A stretch of 64,000 bases of DNA, from NCBI GenBank assembly GCA_965112735.1, contig OZ218963.1:434001-498000 (forward strand), read 5' to 3'. The notes under the pieces were generated by a model, which was not told where the DNA came from, did no database searches, and was given only the letters and a program-made list of their open reading frames with translations. Source of the DNA: Phaeosaccion multiseriatum (Eukaryota; Ochrophyta, other classes). Position numbers and translations under genes: made by a program. Positions 47,141 to 61,800 of this stretch are shown piece by piece (position 1 is the stretch's first letter; each line of letters opens with the position of its first letter).

Positions 47141-47555
47141 CACATACACACACGAAAACTTTCCTCCTTTCCTTTTCTCTCTCCCTTTATAACAGCGTGT
47201 GGAGGCGAAGAACTCTCTCGAGAACTACGCCTACTCGATGCGCAACACCATCGGGGAGGAGAAGGTGGCGGAGAAGCTCGACGCCAGCGACAAGGAGGCC
47301 GTCGAGAAGAAGATCAATGAGACCATCTCGTGGCTGGATACCAACCAAAGCGCCGAGAAGGAGGAGTTCGAGGAGAAGCAGAAGGAGCTTGAGGCGGTGT
47401 GTAACCCGCTCATGCAGAAGCTGAGTGGCGGCGCCGGAGGGATGCCACCCGGAGGCATGCCGCCAGGAGGAGTTCCCGACATGGGTGGGATGGGCGGGGG
47501 CGGGGGAGCAGAGGCCAGCGGCGGGGAGGGGCCCAAGATCGAGGAGATTGATTAA
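43364..47555 (+). CDS. HSP70: Cytosolic heat shock protein 70
   Basis: ATP-driven chaperone that binds hydrophobic peptides in the cytosol and nucleus. Nine exons (43364–43427, 43704–43769, 43864–44406, 44805–45094, 45404–45529, 45753–45998, 46345–46521, 46956–47057, 47196–47555) join in phase to 657 aa, the usual cytosolic length. The three HSP70 signatures are present: [11 protein letters not shown] near residue 9, [14 protein letters not shown] near 200, and [15 protein letters not shown] near 345. The substrate-binding domain follows ([33 protein letters not shown]), then the helical lid, a [12 protein letters not shown] tail and the terminal EEID that docks TPR co-chaperones. There is no presequence, so it is the cytosolic form. 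Exon 1 stops just after the first signature. The promoter carries a heat-shock element. Confidence 0.97.
44545..44790 (+). repeat. (CTCCTCCCC…)n pyrimidine minisatellite in HSP70 intron 3
   Basis: About 17–20-bp units of CTCCTCCTCCTCCCCCTCCC type. The tract runs up to the acceptor of HSP70 exon 4. Confidence 0.85.
45312..45400 (+). repeat. (CTTC)n tract abutting HSP70 exon 5 acceptor
   Basis: About 22 CTTC units ending at the CCAG acceptor, so the microsatellite is the polypyrimidine tract. Confidence 0.95.
46550..46712 (+). repeat. (GGCA)n/(GGTA)n tract in HSP70 intron 7
   Basis: Tetranucleotide GGCA repeats with GGTA variants, beginning about 30 bp after the donor. Confidence 0.9.
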
Positions 47556-48078
47556 TTGACTGACTGAGGATGGGGGGCGGTAGAGTAGCAGCAGTTGGTG
47601 ATACAGGCGCCTTGTAGCCTAAGCAAGGTGGAGACGATGCGGATGGGGATGGATGGGCGGAAGGGGTGTCTGGCACTCAGTCTGTTGTGTGCATATTGGG
47701 ATATTAAGGGGCAGGCTCAGTCTGTTGCTGGGGAATGGGAGAGAGAGCAACCGCCGGAGGCGAGGAAGTTTCGACACACACCACGCCACACTGACGAAGA
47801 CCAGCAGCAGCACGCGCCTTCTTCAAACTCTCTGAAACTGAGAAAAATAATAATGAATGTACAATGTATTGATTGTTCACAAGTGTCCGTCTTCAACGTG
47901 GGTACTGCCCGACTGGGCAGGCAACCAAAGAGCTTGCTCTCCTATCAAGGCGTTTCCAGCCGTGGTCCGTCGTTGCATACGTTGTGGGACGTCCCCATTC
48001 CCTCCAAAGTATGTATGCATGAGAGGGGGAAACAACAGCCACAACAACCCCCACCGCAACAACAGCAACAGCAACAGC

Positions 48079-48110
<32 letters not shown>

Positions 48111-49771
48111 CCCTACCCCATGCATCAATCATCTCGACTCGATCGACAAGACCATAGTACTCACTTCTCATGCACCGATTCTTACCTGGTACATACACGT
48201 ACACACATGTAGTAGGCGTGGGTGGTGAACAAGTCAAAGCCGTGCCCGTCCTCCTCACTCCTCCTGCCGCTGCTCCCCCCGAGTCACACTGCCCCCCCCC
48301 CCGCTCCGCTCCCGCTATCTGGGACGGTATGTATGTCCACCTCACGGGCAACCCCCCCGCGAGCTCCTCGGGTCGGTCCCGTGTGTCTCTCTCGGAGGGC
48401 GAGACCCCCCCACACACTGAGTCTCACTGAGCTTAGCTCTGTCGATTCCCTTTCTAGTCCCTCGGACGCCCTCCTGCAGGTGGGCTGCTCGATCCAAACA
48501 ACTGGGCGTGCGGGACGAAGCTTCAGAGCGTGATGCAGTCAGGCCGACGAGCACAAGGGGGTGAGAGGCTGCTGCACCCTTGCTTCCATCAGCCAGTGCC
48601 ATGGCCGAGTATCGCCCATTCCCCCACGGCCTTCAACTGTGGGGTAGGATAGTAATAGCGGGGGGGGGCTGTTTTGCCTCCATCCCCTCTCGTTAGCCGC
48701 GAGTAGCTCCCTCCTGGCGGCGCAACAGCGTCACGTGCAGTCAGCCAGAGCTGCAGGTGTCGCGGCTAGAGGCAGATGCGTTACACCTCAGCCGTTCATG
48801 CTCCCCTCGACCGTCTGACTTGACTTGTCTCCAGCTTGAGCTGTGCATGGCAGGCCCTCCTGCAGCCGGCTTTCTCCCCATCTGACCTCCCCGAAAGCGC
48901 GGCCCAGGCAGCTGGCTTCTGCCTGGAGGGCTTGCCTGTCCTCAGTCTCTGCGATGGGCGTCAGCACACATGCGCGCTTCCTCCGCTGCTGCTGGCCCCA
49001 CCGTGCACAAAAAGAGTTGCGGATTCGGCGCCCTGAGACGATTCCTGAGACGAAGGGAGAGAGGAGAGGGGTGGGGAGGAGAGGAGAGGAAGGAGGATGG
49101 AGAGCAAGAAAGAAAGAAGAACAGGCAGAGAAGAATATATTTAATGAGAGAGCGGTGAGAGATAAGAGGGGGGCGAGAGTGCGGGGTGCGTAAGAGACAA
49201 GCGGAAGGCGAAGAAGGAAAGGCAGATCTCGACCTGTTTGAGAGAGAGCGGGTGCACAGGGATCGCACAGGACGAAGAAGGAGCGACGGCGACAAAGGGA
49301 GGGTCGAAAAGCACAACACGTTGAGCACCCCCACCAGCAGCAGCCGCAGCAGCAGAGAGAGCTTACCTACGCTTTGCGTTCCTAAAGCAGTTGGATTTTC
49401 TAGGAGGTAGAGTGGTAGAAAAGATTTTTCCCGTGATCTCTCACTTCTCTCAACTTCCGCCAACGTTTCCTATACGGCTACGAGCAGTTGAGAACGCAAA
49501 TCGACCTACCCGCCTTTTCATCCGCCTCCGCGTAGGAGCGTTCTCACCCGCAGTTGAGTGGGCGGTAAGGCCGCTAAGTCTTCAGCGCCCCACGCGTCTC
49601 GTCCCTTACTTACCACCCTGCTTGAGACCAGCTATTGTCAGACTGTAGACGCGATGGGAGGTTAGAAGGGCGAAAGAAAGATCGAAGACCGTGACCCGAC
49701 GACGTTCTGCCCCGTGGCTCCGGGGGCGAGAGAAGGAGAGACCGTGTTAGCTCCATCTACGGGAGTTTCTG
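47556..49771. other. Long intergenic region downstream of HSP70
   Basis: 2.2 kb without a gene I can support. It contains one copy of the dispersed 13-bp word (47592–47604) in the likely HSP70 3' UTR and a (CAA)n/(CAG)n tract at about 48050–48113. The purine-rich stretch after 49040 is probably the 5' UTR or promoter of the Gln-rich gene. Short open frames occur throughout but share no features of real genes. No tRNA or rRNA was recognised. Confidence 0.5.
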
Positions 49772-51946
49772 ATGATGGTGCACCAAGGCCATAGGCAGGT
49801 GCCGAGGGCGAGTCCCGACATGGAGCTGGAAGCCCGGCTCCGGCAGCAGATCGAGGAGCAGATGCGGCTGCAGCAGGAGCTCAAGCAGTTCCACCGCCAG
49901 CAAGCGCAGGGCCAGAGGGAGGGGAGGGAGGAGGGAAGGCAGGAACGAGAGCAGTCCCACCCGCGTGAACTGGACTGGCAGCAGCAACAGCTCTACCAGC
50001 AGCAGCAACAGGAGGAGCAGCAGGAGCGGGAGGAGTTGGAGAGGCACTACCAACAGCAGAGGCAGTACCAGCAGCAGCAACTGCAGCAACACAGGCAGCA
50101 CCAGGAACAGGTGCAGCAGAAGCAAGCCAAGAACCCTGTATACGCTGTGAGGACCCAAGTCACCGGCCGGCCTACAGTAGTTTTGAATGAAAAGATTCCT
50201 CCCGAGGGCACGGCACGGAAGGAGGACACGCGCTTCCACTGGTACCTCCTGGACGGGGCGTGGTGGAGCGACGAGAGGGGCGAGTCGTTGCCCGGTGCAG
50301 TGCCCGGGCGCCTCTACCCTGTGTATGTGCTTGCTGACGAGCAAGACCAACAGGAGGACCAGTACTTGGTCGTCGACCTGCAACTACTGCAGCGGGTGTG
50401 GGGCGTCGATTGGGTGGAGATGAGGGCGCGGCTGGACATGTGGACTGTCTTAGTGAAGGAGGAGGGTCGCCGGGGACGGCAGCAGAAAGCAGCGCGAGCA
50501 GCAGCTGCAGCAGCAGGAGTGCCAGGGGTGGCATCTGCGGCGGCGCTCGCCCCTCCCCACAAGTGCAGGGCTCAGGTCAGCATGGCGGGCCTTCAGCGCC
50601 AGGCAAACTTGTTCAAGATTAGCTCCGCAGAGGAGTGCGATTCAGCGGCGCGCCTCAACCGACTCGCGGCGGCGCAAGTCGGCCCCGGTAGGAGGACAGT
50701 GTCATCACCATTGTCATCGTCAGCAGCAACCACGGCAGCACCAGTAGCAGCTGGGAAGGGGGCTCAGCAGGCAAGGGCAGTGGGTGCGAGCAGTGCCGCC
50801 ATGGCAGCACCTGCCTCGCTGCAGCGAAGAACGGCGCCCCCGCCCCCCACTCCTCATGCGCCTTCAGCAGCCCAAGCACAAGCAGGACGAGAGCGGCACG
50901 GAGGAGCAGCCCAAGCACAAGCAAGGGCAGGGGACATGTGTACGAGCTCGGAGCAGTGTGCGGAGGGGCAAGAGGAGGGGGTGGAGAAGGAGGAGCGAAT
51001 CGTCGTTGGTGTTGTGCTGGAGCAGGGAGAAGGGGTGAGGCATGTGAGGGCGGTGAGTGGAGGTGCCGCAGGACAAAGACAAAGGAGGCGGGGTGGGGAG
51101 GAAACGGCCCAGTTCTGTAACGCCTCGGCGAGGAGAGTTGAGGAATACAGTCCTACTGCTGCTGGAAGAGGAGGAGGAGGAGGAGGAGGAGGAGGAGGGG
51201 CAAGAAGAGGAGGAGGAGGAGGAGGAGGAGGAGGAGGAGGGCGAGGAGCCTTCCACCACCCTCTGGCGGGTTACCTGCGTGAGGTGGCAGCGGCACTGCC
51301 GAACAAACAGCTCGTGCAGGGGCAGCAACGAAACACGGGAAAGAGGGGTGCGGGTGCAAGTGGCGAGGGAGGGGGAGGGAGAAGCCGCACAGATGCAGCA
51401 GCAGCTGAGGTGCTGAGCAAGTGCAGTGAGACTGAGGGATGCGATGGTGGCCCGCGCGAGGGGGGTGGACACTGCTGCTTGACAGTGGCCATGCCTCGAG
51501 ACCCGAGAGGAGAAGAGGAGCGTGGCAAGAGGGCAGGGGCCGCCGAAGTGTCGGGTGATAAGAGTGCGTCGGTGGAGAAGGGGGAGGATGGGAACAGCCC
51601 GCGGTCGGTGAGGGGAGGGAGCGGGGGCGGAAGCTACCCTGCTGGAGGGCCAGAGGAGGGGAGGGGGGGGGGGAAGAAGAGGCGACTGCAGCTGCAAGAG
51701 CCACACCCACATGCGCAGCAGCGCCAGCCTTACCACCCGCAGAAGCCGCAGCAGTTGTTGATGCAGCAGCAGCTGCCCCGATCGAAGCGAGCGAAGAAGA
51801 ATCCCGTCAGCAAGGCGGCAAGCAAGCCCCCCGCAGCGGGGCGAGGAGGGAGGGCGGCCGTAGCGCACACTGAGCATGCGTCATGCGCATCTTACTCCAA
51901 CTTCTCCAGCCTCCTTGCGGCTGCCGCGTCACTGCTGCCCCCGTAG
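49772..51946 (+). CDS. Gln-rich, low-complexity protein, unrecognised
   Basis: Single-exon gene of 724 aa with no recognised homologue. Residues about 17–115 are a Gln/Glu/Arg coiled coil (ELEARLRQQIEEQMRLQQEL, then QQQ runs encoded mostly by CAG/CAA). Residues about 120–235 look like a folded domain: NPVYAVRTQVTGRPTVVLNE, DTRFHWYLLDGAWWSDERGE, LPGAVPGRLYPVYVLAD, YLVVDLQLLQRVWGVDWVEM and RLDMWTVLVKEEGRR. The rest is Ala/Gly/Ser-rich and disordered, with a Gly-run from (GGA)n and a basic end (KKRRLQLQEPHPHAQQRQ, then RSKRAKKNP) that could be a nuclear localisation signal. That would suit a chromatin or transcription-associated protein, but this is inference. The start has two consecutive Met codons; either could be used. 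Confidence 0.6.
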   Translation: MMVHQGHRQVPRASPDMELEARLRQQIEEQMRLQQELKQFHRQQAQGQREGREEGRQEREQSHPRELDWQQQQLYQQQQQEEQQEREELERHYQQQRQYQQQQLQQHRQHQEQVQQKQAKNPVYAVRTQVTGRPTVVLNEKIPPEGTARKEDTRFHWYLLDGAWWSDERGESLPGAVPGRLYPVYVLADEQDQQEDQYLVVDLQLLQRVWGVDWVEMRARLDMWTVLVKEEGRRGRQQKAARAAAAAAGVPGVASAAALAPPHKCRAQVSMAGLQRQANLFKISSAEECDSAARLNRLAAAQVGPGRRTVSSPLSSSAATTAAPVAAGKGAQQARAVGASSAAMAAPASLQRRTAPPPPTPHAPSAAQAQAGRERHGGAAQAQARAGDMCTSSEQCAEGQEEGVEKEERIVVGVVLEQGEGVRHVRAVSGGAAGQRQRRRGGEETAQFCNASARRVEEYSPTAAGRGGGGGGGGGGARRGGGGGGGGGGGRGAFHHPLAGYLREVAAALPNKQLVQGQQRNTGKRGAGASGEGGGGRSRTDAAAAEVLSKCSETEGCDGGPREGGGHCCLTVAMPRDPRGEEERGKRAGAAEVSGDKSASVEKGEDGNSPRSVRGGSGGGSYPAGGPEEGRGGGKKRRLQLQEPHPHAQQRQPYHPQKPQQLLMQQQLPRSKRAKKNPVSKAASKPPAAGRGGRAAVAHTEHASCASYSNFSSLLAAAASLLPP

Positions 51947-52178
51947 GGCCGGTGCACAAAAACGTAGGAAGACAGAAGGAAGGATTTGTTAGTATATCAA
52001 GAAGACCTGAAGTGAGGGATGTGTGTGTAATTGCCATCGTGCCATCATACTTTGAGAGGATGGTGTAGTGACACACACTACACTTAACAAACAAATACTA
52101 GTACAACAGAAAACGAAGGATTGGCCGAAAAGGGGCAGCCCGCTATTATATTGAGGGGGGGCGAGAATGAGAGAGTGG

Positions 52179-52236
<58 letters not shown>

Positions 52237-52535
52237 TATTGATTTGACCCAAAAAATGGTTGAGAGTTGAGAGTACAACGTATGAGCAGACTCACAGGTG
52301 AGGGTGTTGGTAATTCGCCCCTTCCTTCCGCGTCGGCAATTTCGCCGGCAACGCGCAGCGCGCTGCGCTTGGCAAACGACCGTTGGGTCGCTCTCCTGTT
52401 CCAGAGAGAAGAGGAGGAAGCAAAGCAAGACAGGTCCTGACCACTCTCTCCCTTCTCCGGGAGCTCTCTTGCCCCAGGAAGAAGAGAAGGAGGAAGAAAA
52501 AGAGGGGAGGGAGGAACAGAAGAAATTTCTTGACA
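51947..52535. other. Intergenic region with (GA)n tract
   Basis: Contains a (GA)n tract at about 52181–52233 and, after 52380, a purine-rich 5' region of the phosphoesterase gene. The frame is open upstream of that gene to an ATG at 52383, but the added residues are basic and featureless, so I did not include them. Confidence 0.5.
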
Positions 52536-57528
<4,993 letters not shown>

Positions 57529-57558
57529 TGTAATGGTGCTGTTTGTTAGAGGGGGGCC

Positions 57559-57601
<43 letters not shown>

Positions 57602-58247
57602 TCTCTCTTCAGCTTCTCTTGTCTTTCTCTCCTCTATGTCTCTCCCGCCTTCTCTCTCTCTCCATTGCTGCGGTGTAGTAGTGTAATGAGGGGAAGAGTG
57701 GTTCAGTTATTTAATTATGGCGGTGCGTTGTTGCGTGTGTGTTATCCCCCGGAGGGACTTGCTTATTTGGTTTGTTTTCTTGTTCTGTGTGTTGATGTTG
57801 GGCATCAATGTTGGGCATCAATGTTGGGCATCAATGTTGGGTAATTAATGTTTGGAAGCTGTAGTGGCCGGCGCTCGGTCCACTTGCACTGTGATAGTTG
57901 GCAAGGTTCAAGAGACAGTGAAGAGATTTTGATGTGATGGTGTGGGAGGCGCGCCTCTCTTGTAGAAGGTGTGTGTTTACTCCCCCCCCCCCCCCCCACG
58001 TGCTGGAAGTACTCTTAGTTTTTAGTTTTTTAGCAGGTGCTGTTATGTGTTAGTGTAAGTAAGGGTACCTCAATGAATTACGTTCCAATCAAGCCAAAGG
58101 CAGAGGCTTCAGTCAAGCCAAAGGCGGCGCCTAGATCGGCCGAAGCAAAAGGCCCTGAGAAGGAAGGAGTACGGGAAACTCATTGACTTACTACATTTTT
58201 TTTTCCCTCCCCTTTCCCCTTTAAAATACACTGTAGCCAGTGCTACA
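57529..58247. other. Intergenic region, phosphoesterase 3' end to next gene
   Basis: Holds (CT)n near 57561–57610, a 13-bp tandem repeat (ATGTTGGGCATCA, 3.5 copies from 57795) and a candidate upstream exon at 58073 (MNYVPIKPKAEASVKPKAA) with a Lys-Pro repeat. That exon does not join the next gene in phase, so I left it out. Confidence 0.45.
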
Positions 58248-60116
58248 ATGCCGAGCGCTTACGAGCAGCAGCGGCAGCGCAACATTGAGCGGAACCTCGG
58301 TCGTCTTCGAGAGCTTGGGCTGGATCAGCGCACCAGCAGGGCTGCGGCGAGAGGCCAGCCTCGTGGGCCAAGCAGGAAGAGGGGTCGCGCCAGTGCTTCT
58401 GCCGCTACAGCAGGAGAGGCTTCGTCTACTTCAACGGGAGGGGGGCTTGCGATTGAGCCGCGGAGGTCTCTACGGAAAAGGGGGCTGAATAGTCCGGTAT
58501 ACGATGTGAGTGCTTCACTTCACATCCCGTTTTTCCATCCTCCTTCACCCTCCTTAATCCACCATGTGGTCACCTTTTATCGGTCTAAAACGCAGGAGGA
58601 GAACACCATAGTGCTTACTCAATCATCCTCTATGTGTGCCTTTTCGTTGTCGTCGGTCTATACTGAATGCAGGAGAAAATTATAGGCTATGACGATGATG
58701 CGTCTGCACAGGCATCATCCCGAGCCAAGCCTCCCAAAAATAGGACATTGGCGGCTCGCAAAGCCCCCGCTGAGCCCAAACCGCTACCAGCAGATAGCAG
58801 CAGGTAAGAGAAGAGGAAAGGGGAAAGAGGGAAGCGGCAGGAGTGCAGAATATACGAGAGAGGGAGTTGGGAAGGGTGTGATTTGCTGGAGGCGCAAACG
58901 ATGAAGCAAATGGGCAAGAATACGGAGGCGAGATCATGAAAAGGATGGCGCGGTGGGGATCAGGTTCAGGGTGGTCAGTGCCCTTACAATCTAGCCCCTG
59001 AGAGCTTCTCCTCCTCCTCCTCCTCCTCCTCCTCCTGCAGGAACTTGCTGTGCAATGTGCCGCTGCTGCTCGGCTCATATCTAGGCAAGGGCATGCCCGC
59101 CACCGGTAAGGCGTGCGTGATGGAGCTGTCGTCGACAACTGTGAAGCCCAGATTCAGCAAGTGAGTGGCTGGGGGAAGGAGGGAGGGGGGGAGGGGGTGG
59201 ATGAGAGGGTGAGTGGATGTGTTGTTTTGTGCGAGCGTCCATTATCTCCTCTCCTCGCCCCGTGCACCGCCAAAGCGCCAAGTCTTCAATCATCACGCCC
59301 ACCCCCCCCCTCGTGTCTTTGTTTGCGGCATACAGGTACTCTGGAGTGGTGGAGTGGGGCAACGCCATCTTCCTGTGGGTCAACATTGGAGGGAAGGACT
59401 ACGACAACGCCTTTACTGGGGTGGGCAAAGATGAAGGGCTGCCTCTATCTACAGCTCCTTCCTCTCCTTCTGCTTCTGCTTCTACGTCTGCTTCTGCGTC
59501 TGCCCCTTCTCCGGCCAGCAGAAGGGGTGTCAGGGGGGGGCAGCAGCAGCAGCAGCAGGCAGAGGAGAGGGGCGAAGAGGAGGGGGAGGGGGGGGAGAAG
59601 GAGGTGGAGGGGGAGGGGGAGGACGAGGGGGAGAGAATCCGTATGACATGGTATGCAGGGTCTAGACACACCGAAGACACGCCCGTCATTCGGAGGATGC
59701 TCAAGGCGAGAGAAGCTGCCAATGCAGCAGTTGGTGATACAGCAGCACCATCACCAGCACTCTCACCAGCAGAAGCAGCAGCACTAGTGGGAGAAGAAGC
59801 AGTAGAAAGGGAAGCGGGGCAGACGTCACCACCACCCTCTGTACCACCCTCTGTACCACCACCCTCTGTACCATCACCATCACTATCACCACCACCCGTG
59901 GAGTCGCAGCAGCCCCAACAAGGGGAAGGGGGCGGAGATGGAGACGTAGTGATCCTGTTGTGCCGCCTCCCCGGAGAGCCCTACGTTTGCTGCGGTCGAG
60001 TCAAGTACGTGGCGCATGTAGTGAGCTCCTCTCCTCTACGCTTCACTTGGGAGCTGCTGGACTCGGTGGCGCTGAGGAGGAGCAAGCCCTTCAAGGCCAT
60101 CCTTGAAGCTATTTAA
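58248..60116 (+). CDS. Unrecognised nuclear-type protein, possible DUF3427-like C-terminus
   Basis: Four exons (58248–58505, 58673–58803, 59041–59160, 59336–60116) join in phase to 429 aa. The N-terminus (YEQQRQRNIERNLGRLRELG) is the helical E-x-x-R-x-x-N-I-x-x-N-x-x-x-L segment found in several plant and protist nuclear proteins, followed by basic patches (RGPSRKRGRA, RRSLRKRG). The C-terminal half has KYSGVVEWGNAIFLWVNIGG, RMTWYAGSRHTEDTPVIRRM and the end block VVILLCRLPGEPYVCCGRVK … PLRFTWELLD, a pattern that recalls the DUF3427-type domain at the end of some helicase and nuclease proteins. Two low-complexity inserts (Ser/Ala, and Pro/Ser/Glu) interrupt this domain and contain one copy of the dispersed 13-bp word. 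DNA or chromatin binding is inference. Confidence 0.6.
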
Positions 60117-60128
60117 TCATCTACTTAA

Positions 60129-60713
60129 TTAACACTCGATTTGCGTAAAAATCGCCCAAATCGCCCGATTTCTGGCCCAAAACGGTTTTAGCGCATTTGC
60201 AGGAAAATGACGCTGGGAGGAGCGCTATAGCTCTTCGTGTAGCTCTTTGAGATCCCCACCGATCCATGGTCTTTCGGCTTTCATCGCCTCTTCCCTTCCG
60301 TAGTTGTCAGCATTTCCGCAGCAGCACCCCCTTCCCGGGGGGGGGGGAAAGGGGGATATGCACGCCACGGAAATCGCTCATGGGCAGCTTGCCCGCCCTT
60401 CTGCAAGAGAACAGGCGCAGCGCTACGGCGGCTAGCCACAGTGGAGCAGCAGCAGGACCCTTGGCAAGCCTGGTGCGATTTCCGTGGCGTGCACATCCCC
60501 CGTCCCCCCCCCGCCGGGAAGGGGGTGCTGCTGCGGAAATGCTGATAACTACGGAAGGGAAGAGGCGATGAAAGCCGAAAGACCATGGATCGGTGGGGAT
60601 CTCAAAGAGCTACACGAAGAGCTATAGCGCTCCTCCTAGCGTCATTTTCCTGCAAATGCGCTAAAACCGTTTTGGTCGAAATTTGGGCGATTTTTACGCA
60701 AATCGAGTGTTAA
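60129..60713. mobile_element. Foldback element with long inverted repeats and TTAA ends
   Basis: The arms (about 60129–60377 and 60474–60713) are near-perfect reverse complements of 240–249 bp around a 97-bp centre. The two strands encode almost the same meaningless peptide as a result. Both ends are TTAA followed inward by CACTCGATTTGCG, so TTAA may be a target-site duplication as in piggyBac-type insertions, although TTAA is palindromic and could belong to the arms. The left arm has about nine extra bases near 60160. No transposase frame is present, so it would be non-autonomous. It begins 13 bp after the stop codon of the preceding gene. Confidence 0.85.
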
Positions 60714-61800
60714 AATCACAGCTAATTTGATCACAGAAGGATAGTTATGGTTGTCTAAAAGTAATGTCTCACCGCTTCGGAGGAAGGACACATATATTGA
60801 CTTAAGAGGAATCACCTGAGAAACTGAAACTGAAAGTGTGTGTGTGGGTGTGTGTGAGACGAGAGTGTCAAGGTGGGGAGGAGGGGGGACGCGTGCACGA
60901 TTGGAGAACCAAGAGTAGACCCCGAACGGCGGAGGCCGCCGAAGCGACTGCCGCCGAACAAGGGAGAACTCGCGCCAGGACCAACCTGCCCCTCCGCGCA
61001 AAGGGCGTTAGGAGGGACAGGCCGGCCGCCCAAGAAGGTGGGCTGCCACTGGGGAGTTCTACTAGAGTGTGTGCACGGATCCCCCCCCCTCCCTGCCATG
61101 ACCTTCCGTCCCGAGCTAAGAGGTGAGGCAGGCGGAGAAGGGGAGGTCAAACTAGGTCAGGAGCAGATAGAAAGCAGTCGTAGCAGTCCACATCACCAAG
61201 GCTTCGCCCGGAAGACAGCCAGGGGGAGGTGTTCGGGCACGGGGAAAAAAGGCCCTCCTTGCGCTGTTGCTTGGGTTGCGAAGGAGGGAAAACCCGCACC
61301 CCGGGGGAGCGCTCCTCATCGGCCGAGGCCTAGAGCGTCCGCCGGGGCAGGCCGTCGAGACGACCGTCGCTGCACTGCCCAAGAGAAATCCGTTACAGAT
61401 ACACACCGGTGAGGGTGGTTATGTGGGGGTCACCGGCGGGGGTATACCCACTAAAACTCTTGGGGGCGGGCAAGCGGCGAGAGACGCGCCGTTCCCCCTG
61501 CAGGGTGGGCCCTACAGGGGGTCGTCTCGTACTGCGTGTCCTACATCACCTCCTTCCGGGGTCATCAGCCCACCTCCCAACCCCTGAAAATGGCACCTCA
61601 CCCTGGCATCGAATATGCCTGACCCAGATAGCGTCCGGGGTCTTCCGCCAGGTAGCGTCCCTCTTCAACGGAAGGAAAAATGTAGAGGATCTGTGATCCT
61701 TCGAAGAACCAATCTCTTAACCAAGCCCCATCTTCCAAATCCCCTCTCCCCCCTTCCTCCTTCTTTCCCTTCTCCTTCATTCCTCTTTGTTTCACCTGCC
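60714..61800. other. Unassigned region between foldback element and Sel1 gene
   Basis: A 179-codon open frame (60873–61412, plus) and several shorter ones overlap here, but all are Arg/Gly/Pro-rich, differ from the neighbouring genes, and lack splice or family support. The GC-rich sequence with little simple repeat is unlike the other spacers. It could be an old repeat or a non-coding transcript. I cannot assign it. Confidence 0.35.

Noticed and set aside
58073-58190. Candidate upstream exon with Lys-Pro repeats for the gene at 58248
   Set aside because: Its GTACGG donor is phase 0, and neither nearby acceptor restores the frame of the next exon.
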